A stretch of 64,000 nucleotides of DNA from Sphingobacterium spiritivorum (GCF_016725325.1 NZ_CP068083.1:4526001-4590000), one strand, 5' to 3'; shown: positions 45,088-54,532, counted from the stretch's first letter. Notes: generated by a model not told the origin, from the sequence alone. Program-made: numbers and translations.

Positions 45088-46050
45088 TTATGTTTTTAAC
45101 TCTCCCGGAGATATTCCGTAGTATTTTTTAAATGCACTGCTAAAATTATTCTGATGACCAAATCCTGTAAGCAATGCGACTTCATATACCGTCATTTGTT
45201 TGGCAAGCAGTAAGATCCTCGCTTTTTCCATACGTACGCGTGTCAGGTAATCGTGGATGGTAACAGAAAAATACTCTTTAAAATCTTTCCGCAACTTACT
45301 TTCACTCATCATCACTTCAGAAGCCAGCTCTTTTTGCGTGGGGGGATTTGCAATACGTTGTTCCAGTATCTGACGTGCCATTTCCAGACGATATATATCA
45401 TCTTCATTGAAAAGTTCATTATTGGGTGTCCCCTGCTCATTATATTGTTCAAATTGGTACATCAGCAATTCCACGATGCGGGATTCGGTATGCAGTCTGC
45501 GGATCTCTCCCGTTTTCTTGGAAGTGAGAAGTTCATCTATAGTATGCTGCATCTCATATGTAGCCATCAGATCCTCCTCCGCAAAAGAAGTATAATGCCC
45601 CTTTTCTATATTCTTTACAAAATCTCTGTGAATTAAAGAATCCCGTTTGATCAGGTTGAGATAATATTCTTTAGATATCACAGCAATAAAGTAACTGTAA
45701 TCCACTCCTGTCTTTACTTCATGACTGGACTTGACGGTAGGAATATAACGGATATTATGTCTGCTCATCCCATACTGCGATTTACTGTCAATAGATTTGT
45801 AAAAGATAAACTGACTGGTAATAGCCTCTCCTTCCACCTCTGTGTAGATATGTACAGGTTGATCAAAGCGCATATTGGTATGTAAAATAAAGAGGCCGCT
45901 CGTGGATAACTGAAAATTGGTCATCGTAATCGGATCCCGTTTGATTTCTACCCGCTTTTCGACCAACGGTTTATCCGGAATATACAGATCAGGAATTTCT
46001 TCTATAAAAAGCCATTCATCTAATTCTTCTATTTTACTTTTGATCAACAT
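45088..46050 (-). CDS. AraC-family regulator beside the heme operon
   Basis: 320 residues. The C-terminal AraC HTH (about 215-320) shows PTQKELASEVMMSESKLRKD, then VRMEKARILLLAKQMTVYEVALLTGFGHQNNFSSAFKKYYG. The N-terminal sensing domain is not recognised but has the layout of PchR-type siderophore regulators. An iron-box-like palindrome lies 60 bases upstream (46110-46132), so its own expression may respond to iron. It is on the same strand as the hmu operon but separated by about 106 bases. Confidence 0.85.
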   Translation of the reverse strand: MLIKSKIEELDEWLFIEEIPDLYIPDKPLVEKRVEIKRDPITMTNFQLSTSGLFILHTNMRFDQPVHIYTEVEGEAITSQFIFYKSIDSKSQYGMSRHNIRYIPTVKSSHEVKTGVDYSYFIAVISKEYYLNLIKRDSLIHRDFVKNIEKGHYTSFAEEDLMATYEMQHTIDELLTSKKTGEIRRLHTESRIVELLMYQFEQYNEQGTPNNELFNEDDIYRLEMARQILEQRIANPPTQKELASEVMMSESKLRKDFKEYFSVTIHDYLTRVRMEKARILLLAKQMTVYEVALLTGFGHQNNFSSAFKKYYGISPGELKT

Positions 46051-46109
46051 ACAGATGAAAAAGGATTACGTTAGGGCTAAAGATACAGGATTTTTTCAGG
46101 AAATATCAG

Positions 46110-46132
46110 CTATTTAAAATCTTTCTAAATAG
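46110..46132 (-). promoter_or_regulatory. putative iron (Fur) box upstream of the AraC gene
   Basis: CTATTTA, nine bases (AAATCTTTC), TAAATAG: a perfect inverted repeat with the same 7-9-7 geometry as the sites at 53689 and 50352. It lies between the Fur-like gene stop and the AraC start. Confidence 0.5.
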
Positions 46133-46156
46133 AATGCGCAATAAAAAGTTTCAGGT

Positions 46157-46453
46157 TTATGCCTGCCTGCTCATCTGTAACAAAGCCCGGTAATGAGTTT
46201 TACGATCCTCTCCTGTGCGCTGTTCTACAATCCCTGCTTTTACTAATAGTTTTAAGGTTTGATATATACAACTGATACTTACATGACGTTGCATACTGAT
46301 CCACAGATCTACAGCATCAATCCAGTCACGCTGTAACAATATATTTTCCAAAATATACTGTCTTTTCTTGGAATGTTGTAACTGTTGTTCTGCATAATAG
46401 GATTCCAACATTTGCTGTACTTTTACCGGAGTGGAAGATAATAGATTGCTCAT
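46157..46453 (-). CDS. Fur-like winged-helix protein lacking the metal/dimer domain
   Basis: 98 residues. KRQYILENILLQRDWIDAVD, then LWISMQRHVSISCIYQTLKL and LVKAGIVEQRTGEDRKTHYR align with the DNA-binding half of Fur (RxxILxxL, A-ELY, VSxATVYRTLxxLxxAGLV). The chain stops right where the metal-binding dimerisation domain would begin, so there are no CxxC or His metal ligands. It is the last gene of the hmuT-hmuU-hmuVS run (gap 33 bases). It may be a local regulator that binds DNA without metal or pairs with full Fur. Confidence 0.72.
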   Translation of the reverse strand: MSNLLSSTPVKVQQMLESYYAEQQLQHSKKRQYILENILLQRDWIDAVDLWISMQRHVSISCIYQTLKLLVKAGIVEQRTGEDRKTHYRALLQMSRQA

Positions 46454-46486
46454 AAGTAATTGTTTTATAAATGGGTATCAGTTAAC

Positions 46487-48202
46487 TCATGTATTTAAAA
46501 TAGATGACCATTCCTGTGAATTATCCGCCGGAATTACACTTTTATCTACCTGCACGGAAATCATAATATTCTGATGGTTGTCACATACATCTATGGAAAT
46601 CAACTCTGTATCATTTGCCACCTTACTTAACCATATGTGGCTGGATTGTATATTATCGATCGTAAGAACAAGTTTTTTATCCAGTATCATATATCGACAC
46701 CCCTGATCCACCAGATTTTGAATACAACCTTTATAGTGTTGACGACAAACATTATTTCGAATAAAAAAAGAAACAGGGAGCTGCTCCGCAGCACATCTTG
46801 CCAGTATCCTTTTGAAGAAAGCAAAATCCTTTTTAGTGATACGATCATAAGACACCGTTTCCTGCTTGACCGACAAACGTTCGCATGATTTTTCTATTAC
46901 CGGGAGTTTCTGTTCGGTAGCTTTATAAGAACTCAGCAAATCCACAAACGCTTGCTGATTGTCGGGGTTATCTCCCAATGTTACCATAAATACCAGGTGA
47001 CCATTTTCATCATAAAATCGGAGGCTCTTTTCCCATTGATGCGCTACCGCAAGAACCGTTTTACATTTTGAGAGTTCGATCTGTATTTCATACGCACTAT
47101 CCCGAAATATAAAATATCCTTCCTCCAGTTCAGGATCTTCCAGCAAGCAACGAATATCCATCTGTACTATTTCATTCCCTACCGATGAATTGATAATTCC
47201 CAATCCAGTCAACCCTTTGAGCAAGCCCGTATTATCTTTATTAAGAATAGCCACCTGATTGGGATACACAATAAATAGTAAATCCATTTCAGAAATTTCG
47301 AGCTGCTTAGCGAGTATCGGCAAAGATGCATTAGGCTGCAGGTCCTGAAGCTGCAAATAGCGTTCTCTTAAATCTTCTTCCATCTTACGTGCCGGGAGCT
47401 TACTATTGAAATGAGAAGCATCCATTTCGATTTCTTCCAGTCTTATCAGCGGTTTCAGGGTTTTGGGATGTATATTCACATCTGCTTCTACCGAAAATAC
47501 AGTATACAAACTTTGTTTATCCAACACTTCTATCGGGGTACCATCAAACCATTTCCGCCCGTTTTTGAGCATAATAATACGATCCGCATATATACTGGCC
47601 AGATTCACATCGTGCAACACCACTACCACCATAAATCCCTTTCTGGACAAAGCTTTTGCAATAGCCAGCACCTGCTGCTGATAACGAAGGTCTAATGCCG
47701 AAACAGGCTCGTCCAAAAGTAAAAGGCTATCCGGATTATCCCAGAGCTGCGCAAGTACACGAGCCAGTTGCACACGCTGTTGCTCCCCTCCCGAAAGACT
47801 AAGGTAAGAACGGTCTGCAAACAACTCTACTCCACAAATCTTCATCACCTCATTCACGATATCCAGATCATGTTTTCCAGGACTTGATTTAAAATGCGGA
47901 TACCTGCCCATGATAACGATATCTTTCACTTTAAACGCCATACTCATGGCATTTTGCTGAGAAAGCATTGCTCTTCGTTTAGCCAGTTCTGTCACATGAT
48001 AACTACCCAGTGGTTTCCCGTACAGATGAATACTGCCTTCTGTAGCTTCAATATCGCCGCTAAGCAGACGCATTAATGTAGATTTCCCAGCGCCATTTGC
48101 ACCCAGCAAGGCTAATACTTCCCCTTCTCTCAATTGAAAAGAGACGTCCTTGAGCAACTTTCTGCCTTTTAGTTCATAAGTAAGTTTTTCGACACGCAAC
48201 AT
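46487..48202 (-). CDS. hmuV: heme ABC transporter ATPase fused to a HmuS-like heme-handling domain
   Basis: 571 residues, about twice a normal HmuV. Residues 1-258 are a complete ATPase: Walker A GANGAGKST (34-42), signature LSGGEQQRV (136-144), Walker B LLLLDEP (160-166), and the switch His in LHDVN. Residues 277-571 resemble HmuS/HemS: LRERYLQLQDLQPNASLPIL opens the first half, and ITKKDFAFFKRILARC then VSFFIRNNVCRQHYKGCIQN covers the second. Where many HmuS proteins read AVHKV (heme-ligand region), this one reads LVFMV. The fusion would place heme handling at the transporter exit. Confidence 0.9.
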   Translation of the reverse strand: MLRVEKLTYELKGRKLLKDVSFQLREGEVLALLGANGAGKSTLMRLLSGDIEATEGSIHLYGKPLGSYHVTELAKRRAMLSQQNAMSMAFKVKDIVIMGRYPHFKSSPGKHDLDIVNEVMKICGVELFADRSYLSLSGGEQQRVQLARVLAQLWDNPDSLLLLDEPVSALDLRYQQQVLAIAKALSRKGFMVVVVLHDVNLASIYADRIIMLKNGRKWFDGTPIEVLDKQSLYTVFSVEADVNIHPKTLKPLIRLEEIEMDASHFNSKLPARKMEEDLRERYLQLQDLQPNASLPILAKQLEISEMDLLFIVYPNQVAILNKDNTGLLKGLTGLGIINSSVGNEIVQMDIRCLLEDPELEEGYFIFRDSAYEIQIELSKCKTVLAVAHQWEKSLRFYDENGHLVFMVTLGDNPDNQQAFVDLLSSYKATEQKLPVIEKSCERLSVKQETVSYDRITKKDFAFFKRILARCAAEQLPVSFFIRNNVCRQHYKGCIQNLVDQGCRYMILDKKLVLTIDNIQSSHIWLSKVANDTELISIDVCDNHQNIMISVQVDKSVIPADNSQEWSSILNT

Positions 48203-48223
48203 GCTGTATACTTTTAGTTTTTG

Positions 48224-49249
48224 CTATTCTTCAGTCAATAAAATATAAAGGAAAACCGGAGTTCCTAATAATGCAGTGATAACACCTATAGGCAACTCCA
48301 CCGGGGCTGCCAGTACTCGGGCTAAAATGTCTGCCACTGTCAGTATCAATGCACCAAACAATGCGGAACTCAACAGTACGTATCGATGTTCCACTCCTCC
48401 CATAAGACGTACGGTGTGTGGAACTAACAATCCTACGAAGCCAATAATGCCGGATACAGATACAGAAGCTCCCACTGCCATAGTAGATAAGAGTACCACC
48501 CATCTCTTGACACGGTCAGTCCGCATACCCAGCAAATCCGCCTGGGATTCACCTAAAGCAAAAGCATTCAAAGCTTTACTAAAAAAAGGCAATATCAGTA
48601 ATGGAATCAGTATAAATGGAGTGATAGCGGCTACATTTTCCCAGGTAGCTCCCCCCAGACTGCCCAACATCCAAAAGGTAATGGTACGAAGCTGCTGCTC
48701 ATCCGCCATGTATGTAATAAGACCTGTCAGTGCACCTGCAAAAGCATTGATAGCTATCCCGGCAAGCAACATCGTTGTGACCCGGGGTCTTCCCTTTTTT
48801 CGGGATAACTGATAGACCAGTAGAGAAGTAATACCCGCTCCTACAAAAGCTCCGAAAGCCAGGAGATAATAACCAATTAATTCGCTCAGACCAACGAAAA
48901 GTACAGTTTCAAATGCAATGATCAGCACAGCAAATAAGGATGCTCCGGCAGATATACCAATCAGTCCGGGTTCTGCAAGAGGGTTACGGAAGATGCCTTG
49001 AATAGCAGCTCCCGAAATCCCAAGTGCCGCACCTACCAATACACCCATTAAAACACGCGGCAGGCGCACTATAAACAAAACATCGCTATATATATTATCT
49101 ACGGTAACAGAAGAAGCTAACCCAATCTTCTGCCCCAGCAATATCAGCACATCCCGTACAGGAATGTAAAATGCCCCCATTCCCATAGCGACAATCATGG
49201 CAATTGGCAGAATAATAAGAAGGCTGATAATAATAATTTTTTCTTTCAT
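48224..49249 (-). CDS. hmuU: heme ABC transporter permease (FecCD family)
   Basis: 341 residues with about nine to ten membrane helices, the BtuC/FecCD fold. Typical blocks are RLPRVLMGVLVGAALGISGAAIQGIFRNPLAEPGLIG near residues 62-98, SLGGATWENV, and GFVGLLVPHTVRLMGG (coupling to the ATPase). It lies between hmuT (gap 7 bases) and the ATPase-HmuS fusion (gap 21 bases). It forms a homodimer in the inner membrane for heme import. Confidence 0.95.
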   Translation of the reverse strand: MKEKIIIISLLIILPIAMIVAMGMGAFYIPVRDVLILLGQKIGLASSVTVDNIYSDVLFIVRLPRVLMGVLVGAALGISGAAIQGIFRNPLAEPGLIGISAGASLFAVLIIAFETVLFVGLSELIGYYLLAFGAFVGAGITSLLVYQLSRKKGRPRVTTMLLAGIAINAFAGALTGLITYMADEQQLRTITFWMLGSLGGATWENVAAITPFILIPLLILPFFSKALNAFALGESQADLLGMRTDRVKRWVVLLSTMAVGASVSVSGIIGFVGLLVPHTVRLMGGVEHRYVLLSSALFGALILTVADILARVLAAPVELPIGVITALLGTPVFLYILLTEE

Positions 49250-49256
49250 CGGTATT

Positions 49257-50111
49257 TTACAAAGAAGCTACAATAGCTTTATTCAACTGTGCTACAGCTT
49301 CAGGCAGTCTCGTACTGAAATTAATCAGCAAAGGACCATTCATCTGGATAATTCTTTTATTCTTTCCGGCTTCAGTCACCCGCATGCCCGGCATCTTCAA
49401 TACCGCATCTCTGCCTCCAAGACTGCTTACCCCAAAATCAAACATTAAAATAATATCCGGATTTGCTTTCACCAGAGATTCTGTTGTATAAGGTTTGTAA
49501 TCTGTAAATTCCTGAACGGCATTACGTCCACCGGACAATTCGATAATAGCATCGAGACTGCTGCCCTTACCCGCCACACTCATCGTACCGGTACCTCTTG
49601 CGTATACAAACAAGACTTTCGGCTTGCGCCCTTTCAGATTCTTCTGAGCTGCTGCCTGTGCTTCGGCCATATCTTTACTGAGTTTGGTCGCCAGTGTCTT
49701 CCCTTTATTACTATCGCCTAATGCCTGGGCGACAGTCTGTACATAACTTACTGCACCTTTTGCAGAATAAATCTGTTTGACCGTTACGAAACGGATACCG
49801 GCAGATTTTAACTGACGGATAACTCCGGCACCTACATCACCTTCAGGTGCCAGGATCAGGTCTGGTTGATAAGCAATCAGGACTTCAGCACTTACAGAGC
49901 GGTTCTTACTTACCTTTGGCAATGCACTTGCAGCAGCCGGAGATACACTTGTCACATCCGTAGCTACGATAGCGCTGCCATACCCTAAAGCATATACGGT
50001 CTCTGTCAAGGAACTGCTTAAAGTGATGATACGTTTAGGCAGCCCGTATACAGATGCAGATATACAGATAAAAAAAAGAAAACAACTCAGTAGTTTATGT
50101 ATAAAAGTCAT
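49257..50111 (-). CDS. hmuT: heme-binding periplasmic protein of the ABC importer
   Basis: 284 residues with a signal peptide (1-22). The fold is the class III TroA-like binding protein: PKRIITLSSSLTETVYALGYG starts domain 1, APEGDVGAGVIRQLKSAGIR follows, and GGRNAVQEFTDYKPYTTESL is a typical heme-binder segment. HmuT hands heme from the outer-membrane receptor to HmuU. It is the first gene of the leftward hmuT-U-V operon. A half iron box lies about 40 bases upstream. Confidence 0.93.
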   Translation of the reverse strand: MTFIHKLLSCFLFFICISASVYGLPKRIITLSSSLTETVYALGYGSAIVATDVTSVSPAAASALPKVSKNRSVSAEVLIAYQPDLILAPEGDVGAGVIRQLKSAGIRFVTVKQIYSAKGAVSYVQTVAQALGDSNKGKTLATKLSKDMAEAQAAAQKNLKGRKPKVLFVYARGTGTMSVAGKGSSLDAIIELSGGRNAVQEFTDYKPYTTESLVKANPDIILMFDFGVSSLGGRDAVLKMPGMRVTEAGKNKRIIQMNGPLLINFSTRLPEAVAQLNKAIVASL

Positions 50112-50149
50112 TCGTTTCTGATTACAATGTGTCCGTTTACTTTACAAAA

Positions 50150-50172
50150 CAATCAATAATTAGTCTAAATAA
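50150..50172 (-). promoter_or_regulatory. half iron box upstream of hmuT
   Basis: Read on the minus strand, TTATTTAGACTAATTA keeps the left arm TTATTTAGA of the motif, while the other arm is degenerate. It lies about 40-60 bases before the hmuT ATG. Confidence 0.4.
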
Positions 50173-50351
50173 AAATTTTACATTTAACAAACATCTCCTC
50201 TTTTCGTCCCCAATAAGAACATAACAATCTGATTCATTGAAAATTAAGATCAATAAATCAGTCATTTCCCATCAAATAAATATCACTTTACATATAATAT
50301 TTAGCAGATTTCATACAGGTTTTCTCGATGACAATGATTTGTTTTGCAATA

Positions 50352-50374
50352 TTATTTAGATTGATTAAAAATAA
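50352..50374 (+). promoter_or_regulatory. putative iron (Fur) box before the heme receptor gene
   Basis: TTATTTA, nine bases (GATTGATTA), AAAATAA: one mismatch in the right arm. It ends five bases before the GTG start at 50380. Confidence 0.5.
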
Positions 50375-50379
50375 AAATA

Positions 50380-52758
50380 GTGAATCAAATCGTTTTTTAT
50401 ATCAAAAACATTATCTGTATACTTTTTTTTACGGTCATGCATCAGCTTGTCTACAGCCAGCAAAAGCTTCATATCAACGGCTATATAGCAGATGCAGACG
50501 GACAGCTTATCCCTAATGCAACTGTAACTCTGCTGCCAGACAATAAAGTAGTAATGACAGATGAAAAAGGACGATTCAGTTTTGCGGAATTATATGAGGG
50601 CACGTACAAGATCCGGATATCATGTGTGGGCTATAAACCTTTAGAAAAGGAGCTTAATCTTGAAAAACGCAGTCTGCAGCAACTAAAACTCATCGTTGAA
50701 ACCGATGAAACAAGTTTAAGCGAAGTTGAGATTGAAAAACGAATACCCAGCGTGGATAATCTGCTCCGTGCAGAACAGGCAGCTATGCCGGTGACGGTGA
50801 TCACACGCAGACAAATTGAGCTTATGGGAAGCCGTCGTCTGGATGAGGTCATGAAAGAGCAGACCGGTGTGGCTGTTGTTAATGATATATCAGGCGGATC
50901 CCGTGCTGTTGGTGTCCAAATGCAAGGCTTCAGCAGCAATTATGTAATGGTGCTGATCGACGGACAGCCTATGTTGGGTCGCAATAACGGAAATTTTGAT
51001 CTTTCCAGAATATCTGTAACTAATATTGAACGTATAGAAATCATTAAAGGTGCTTCTTCCTGTCTGTATGGAAGTGATGCTCTTGGTGGAGCAATCAATA
51101 TTATTACCCGACACGGAGCATTAGCTCCTCAGGCAAACGCCTCTGTTCTCTACGGCAGTCTCCATATTGTAGATGCTACTCTCGAAGCAGAAGCACCATT
51201 TGCTTCTCAAAGGGGATCCGTAGTTGTATCAGGCAACTATTACCGTACAGATGGTTTCAACAGCAACTCTTATATGAAGGATGGTACGACGCTACCTCCG
51301 TATTCCAATTACAGTTTTCAGGGACGTACGCGGTATCGTCTTACCAAAAATGGAACTGTCGGCTTCACGGCAAGATATGCTGAACGGCATTCCACGATGA
51401 TCAATGACTGGTCTGATGATCTGGTTAATAAAGACAACCAGACAGACCGGGATCTCAATTTAGCCGCAAGTTATGATCACCAGTTTGAAAACGGGCTCCG
51501 CAGTATGAGCAGATACTACTACACCCGCTATGAAACACAGATGGATGCCGAATGGGTAAAACAAAGTGCATTGATAAGTGCGCAAAAATTCGGACAACAG
51601 GTACACCGGGTTGAGCAGCAATTTGCGTACTCGCCGTTATCATCACTCAAACTGACAGGAGGATTAGGCGGGAGTCTTGAACTTATGGACAATAAGGAAC
51701 TGAGTGAAGAACGTTCACTCAACACCGCTTTCGGTTATATACAGGCAGAATGGAAAACTTCAGATAAGCTCAATACATTGGCTGGCATACGCTATGACCG
51801 TACAAATGTATATGGCGGAAAAGCAAGTCCCAGCTTTGGCTTACAATACAGCGTTTCATCTACCCTCCTCCTTAAAGCCGGAATCGGTGCCGGTTTCAAA
51901 TCTCCGGATTACAAAATGAGATACCAGGCCTTCTTTAATCCTGCAGCCAACTACCTTGTTTTAGGGACAGATGTACTCAAAGAGACCTTGCAGGCAATGG
52001 AAAATGCAGGTGAACTGAGCTACAAAAACAGCTATGTAGTCAATAAAACTGCCAACAATCTGCAGGCAGAGAAAAGTATGTCTCTAAACACAGGCTTAGT
52101 ATGGCAACCTCAGAAACGTTTCAAAGCTGAAGTATCGGTGTTCTATCATCGGATCAACAATCAGATCAACAATGTCCTCGTAGGCTCGGGCACTACTATT
52201 GGTCAGATATATACATACCGTAATCTCCCCAAAGCTGTAAACAAGGGTGTAGAACTCACTTTGACAACACAATTGCTTACTGATCTGGAGCTTTCTGCAG
52301 GCTACCAGTATCTGATCGCTAAAGATCTGAGTGTATTAGACAGCATTCGTGCAGGAAGATGGCCCTTCAATCAGACGATCAACAATCCGGTGACAGGAGA
52401 ATCCACGCCTGTTACAACCAAGAGCTACTGGGGAATCGAAGACCGTTCGCGCCACATGCTCAATCTCAAAGCATTATATGTGTACAGACCACTGGATCTG
52501 AGCCTGAATGTAAGAGCTAATATTCGTGGAAAATACCCGTTCCAGGAAATAAATGGCAATCAGTTTATTGACAAATTTGACGCTTTTGTACCGGAACATG
52601 TCCTGCTTAATATCACGATAGAGAAAAAACTATGGAACGACCGCTTATCGTTGCGGGTCATAGGCGACAATATATTAAACTTTACACATCAGTATATGCC
52701 GGGGCAACCCGGAAGAGTCATCCTGGGAGGTGTCGGTTATCGCTGGTTTAAAGAATAA
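50380..52758 (+). CDS. hmuR: TonB-dependent heme receptor (HmuR-like)
   Basis: 792 residues from a GTG start at 50380. This gives a complete signal peptide (NQIVFYIKNIICILFFTV to about VYSQ). The next ATG at 50437 would cut its hydrophobic core. A CarboxypepD-like domain (about 28-105) and a plug with MPVTVITRRQIELMG, IDGQPMLGRNNG and IKGASSCLYGSDALGG follow. The barrel ends GGVGYRWFKE instead of the usual aromatic residue. It imports heme across the outer membrane with TonB energy, fed by the HmuY lipoproteins downstream. It is divergent from hmuT. Confidence 0.92.
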   Translation: MNQIVFYIKNIICILFFTVMHQLVYSQQKLHINGYIADADGQLIPNATVTLLPDNKVVMTDEKGRFSFAELYEGTYKIRISCVGYKPLEKELNLEKRSLQQLKLIVETDETSLSEVEIEKRIPSVDNLLRAEQAAMPVTVITRRQIELMGSRRLDEVMKEQTGVAVVNDISGGSRAVGVQMQGFSSNYVMVLIDGQPMLGRNNGNFDLSRISVTNIERIEIIKGASSCLYGSDALGGAINIITRHGALAPQANASVLYGSLHIVDATLEAEAPFASQRGSVVVSGNYYRTDGFNSNSYMKDGTTLPPYSNYSFQGRTRYRLTKNGTVGFTARYAERHSTMINDWSDDLVNKDNQTDRDLNLAASYDHQFENGLRSMSRYYYTRYETQMDAEWVKQSALISAQKFGQQVHRVEQQFAYSPLSSLKLTGGLGGSLELMDNKELSEERSLNTAFGYIQAEWKTSDKLNTLAGIRYDRTNVYGGKASPSFGLQYSVSSTLLLKAGIGAGFKSPDYKMRYQAFFNPAANYLVLGTDVLKETLQAMENAGELSYKNSYVVNKTANNLQAEKSMSLNTGLVWQPQKRFKAEVSVFYHRINNQINNVLVGSGTTIGQIYTYRNLPKAVNKGVELTLTTQLLTDLELSAGYQYLIAKDLSVLDSIRAGRWPFNQTINNPVTGESTPVTTKSYWGIEDRSRHMLNLKALYVYRPLDLSLNVRANIRGKYPFQEINGNQFIDKFDAFVPEHVLLNITIEKKLWNDRLSLRVIGDNILNFTHQYMPGQPGRVILGGVGYRWFKE

Positions 52759-52848
52759 CACAAATCATACACCGCTATAATACAAATTATGATGAAGTAT
52801 CTGAATATGCTAAACCCCAAAATACAAATGGAAGATAAAAATCTTATT

Positions 52849-53580
52849 ATGAATGAATTGTACCCATTACACTGGTTCAGAAAGATAGGCTTTGGATTGT
52901 TAGGCGTCCTTTTCATCCTCAGCAGCAGTTCATGCAGCAAAAATGAAGATGATCCCCGCCCCTCATTAGAAGATGGTAAAAGTACGGTTATCTATGATTT
53001 GCCGGGAGATACTGAGGCCTCAATGGCAGGTAATGTAGATGGCAAGGAGAAAAGAGACTTCTATACTTTCCTTTATAGATTTCGTGACAAACGGCAGATC
53101 TGGATCAAAACAAAGGCAGACTCCCTTCAATGGCTTAAATTCAAAGATTGGGACCTTGCATTTACAGGTCCATACAATTCAGAAATATATGTTAATAATG
53201 CCACTTACGAATACAATCCGGGATTCGGAGGACAGGCGTCCAATACAGCTGTTGTTCTGGTTGACCAGGCTTATGAAAATGTAACTGCAGCTCCCGAAGA
53301 TGCAACATTTAACAAAAGTGAAGTAAACAAAATCGGATGGGCATCCTCACAGGGATCTTATGGTTGGTTTCGCTACAGTCTGGATACCCATATCATGCAG
53401 GCTTTGCCCAACCGTACGTATATTGTTCGCCTTCCTGATGGAAAATATGCTAAACTTCAGCTCATTAATGCATATAAAGGTAATCCTCCGGCAGTCACTA
53501 ACCTCAACTGGCCGGCACCCTACTATACATTTCGTTATTTTGTTCAGCAAGACGGAAGTAAAAACCTGACTACCAGATAA
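52849..53580 (+). CDS. hmuY: HmuY-family heme-binding lipoprotein 1
   Basis: About 243 residues from ATG 52849, which places a lipoprotein signal (residues 10-25, lipobox SSSSC) in the usual position. Starts further upstream (52789) would add 20 polar residues. Family blocks are KDWDLAFTGPYNSEIYVNN and WFRYSLDTH, then RTYIVRLPDGKYAKLQLINA. HmuY grabs heme at the surface and passes it to the receptor encoded just upstream. The gene follows the receptor by fewer than 100 bases. Confidence 0.9.
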   Translation: MNELYPLHWFRKIGFGLLGVLFILSSSSCSKNEDDPRPSLEDGKSTVIYDLPGDTEASMAGNVDGKEKRDFYTFLYRFRDKRQIWIKTKADSLQWLKFKDWDLAFTGPYNSEIYVNNATYEYNPGFGGQASNTAVVLVDQAYENVTAAPEDATFNKSEVNKIGWASSQGSYGWFRYSLDTHIMQALPNRTYIVRLPDGKYAKLQLINAYKGNPPAVTNLNWPAPYYTFRYFVQQDGSKNLTTR

Positions 53581-53688
53581 TAAAAAGAACCAAATGAAAT
53601 CCGAATATCTTATAAGAAACCGAATTTCATATACTAAATAGCAGTTTTAATAGCATCACCTATTAAAAATACTTCTATCTTAGCATTA

Positions 53689-53711
53689 TTATTTAGAATT
53701 AATTTAAATAA
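53689..53711 (+). promoter_or_regulatory. putative iron (Fur) box before the second HmuY gene
   Basis: TTATTTA, nine bases (GAATTAATT), TAAATAA: the best copy of the shared motif, with perfect arms, 22 bases before the ATG at 53734. It suggests a separate promoter for the lipoprotein series. Confidence 0.6.
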
Positions 53712-53733
53712 AAATAACAACTATTATTAACAC

Positions 53734-54474
53734 ATGAAAAGTACAACCATCAACTCTTGCATCATGACGATCTACAAGACCGTGTTGCTGCCCATACTGG
53801 TAGGCTTTATCTTTATCGGCTGCAGTAAGAGTGATACTCCACAACCTGATCCGGAACCCGAGCCGCCCACTGCAGAGAGTATGTTTAATACACTCATTAC
53901 AGTCAAAAACTTCGGAGAAGCCTTACCACAGGGAAGTGAACCAACTACAAAACAATCTCCTATATATTTTAGTCTGGAAAGTAAACAAGGAATCAATCCG
54001 GATTACAAACAGACTGCCAGATGGGACCTTTCATTTGATGATATATACCGAAGTTTCCTCAATTGCAACACACCGTTGCGAGGCGGAACCGGTAAAGGCG
54101 GAATTCTAATCGTCAAACAAAAATTCGAAGATGTAACCGAGGTTCCGGCAGACAATCTTTTCCGTACAGGAGAAAAATCGTACGGCACAGATGATTCCGG
54201 TGCATTTGGGGAAGGTCTGGGCTGGTACCTTTATGATTTCGGAGGTACAATCAAAGGTGGTTCTGATCCCCGTAAAGCCCATGTATGTTATCCGATAGAA
54301 GGTCACACAATCATTGTCCGCACCGCGAAAGGGAACTATGCTAAAGTCAGGATACAGAGTATTTATAAAGACTTGTTAGATCCAAAAGATTGGTATAAAG
54401 ATTCCCCTACCCCTTATTTTACCTTCCAGTATGTATTGGTAAAAGCAGGTAGTAAAACATTTGAAATCAAATAA
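53734..54474 (+). CDS. HmuY-family heme-binding lipoprotein 2
   Basis: 246 residues. The signal ends at lipobox IFIGC (about Cys30), followed by a Pro/Glu-rich linker (PQPDPEPEPPTAE). The HmuY domain shows QTARWDLSFDDIYRSFLNC, LGWYLYDFGG and HTIIVRTAKGNYAKVRIQSI. It is a distinct paralogue of the first HmuY, not a tandem duplicate. Extra cysteines and a Gly-rich insert (LRGGTGKGGILIVKQKFEDV) set it apart. It has its own iron box upstream. Confidence 0.9.
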   Translation: MKSTTINSCIMTIYKTVLLPILVGFIFIGCSKSDTPQPDPEPEPPTAESMFNTLITVKNFGEALPQGSEPTTKQSPIYFSLESKQGINPDYKQTARWDLSFDDIYRSFLNCNTPLRGGTGKGGILIVKQKFEDVTEVPADNLFRTGEKSYGTDDSGAFGEGLGWYLYDFGGTIKGGSDPRKAHVCYPIEGHTIIVRTAKGNYAKVRIQSIYKDLLDPKDWYKDSPTPYFTFQYVLVKAGSKTFEIK

Positions 54475-54532
54475 TAATAACCTTAATCTTATCCGAATCC
54501 AGATGTTTAGTACACAAACACGAACCAATAAC

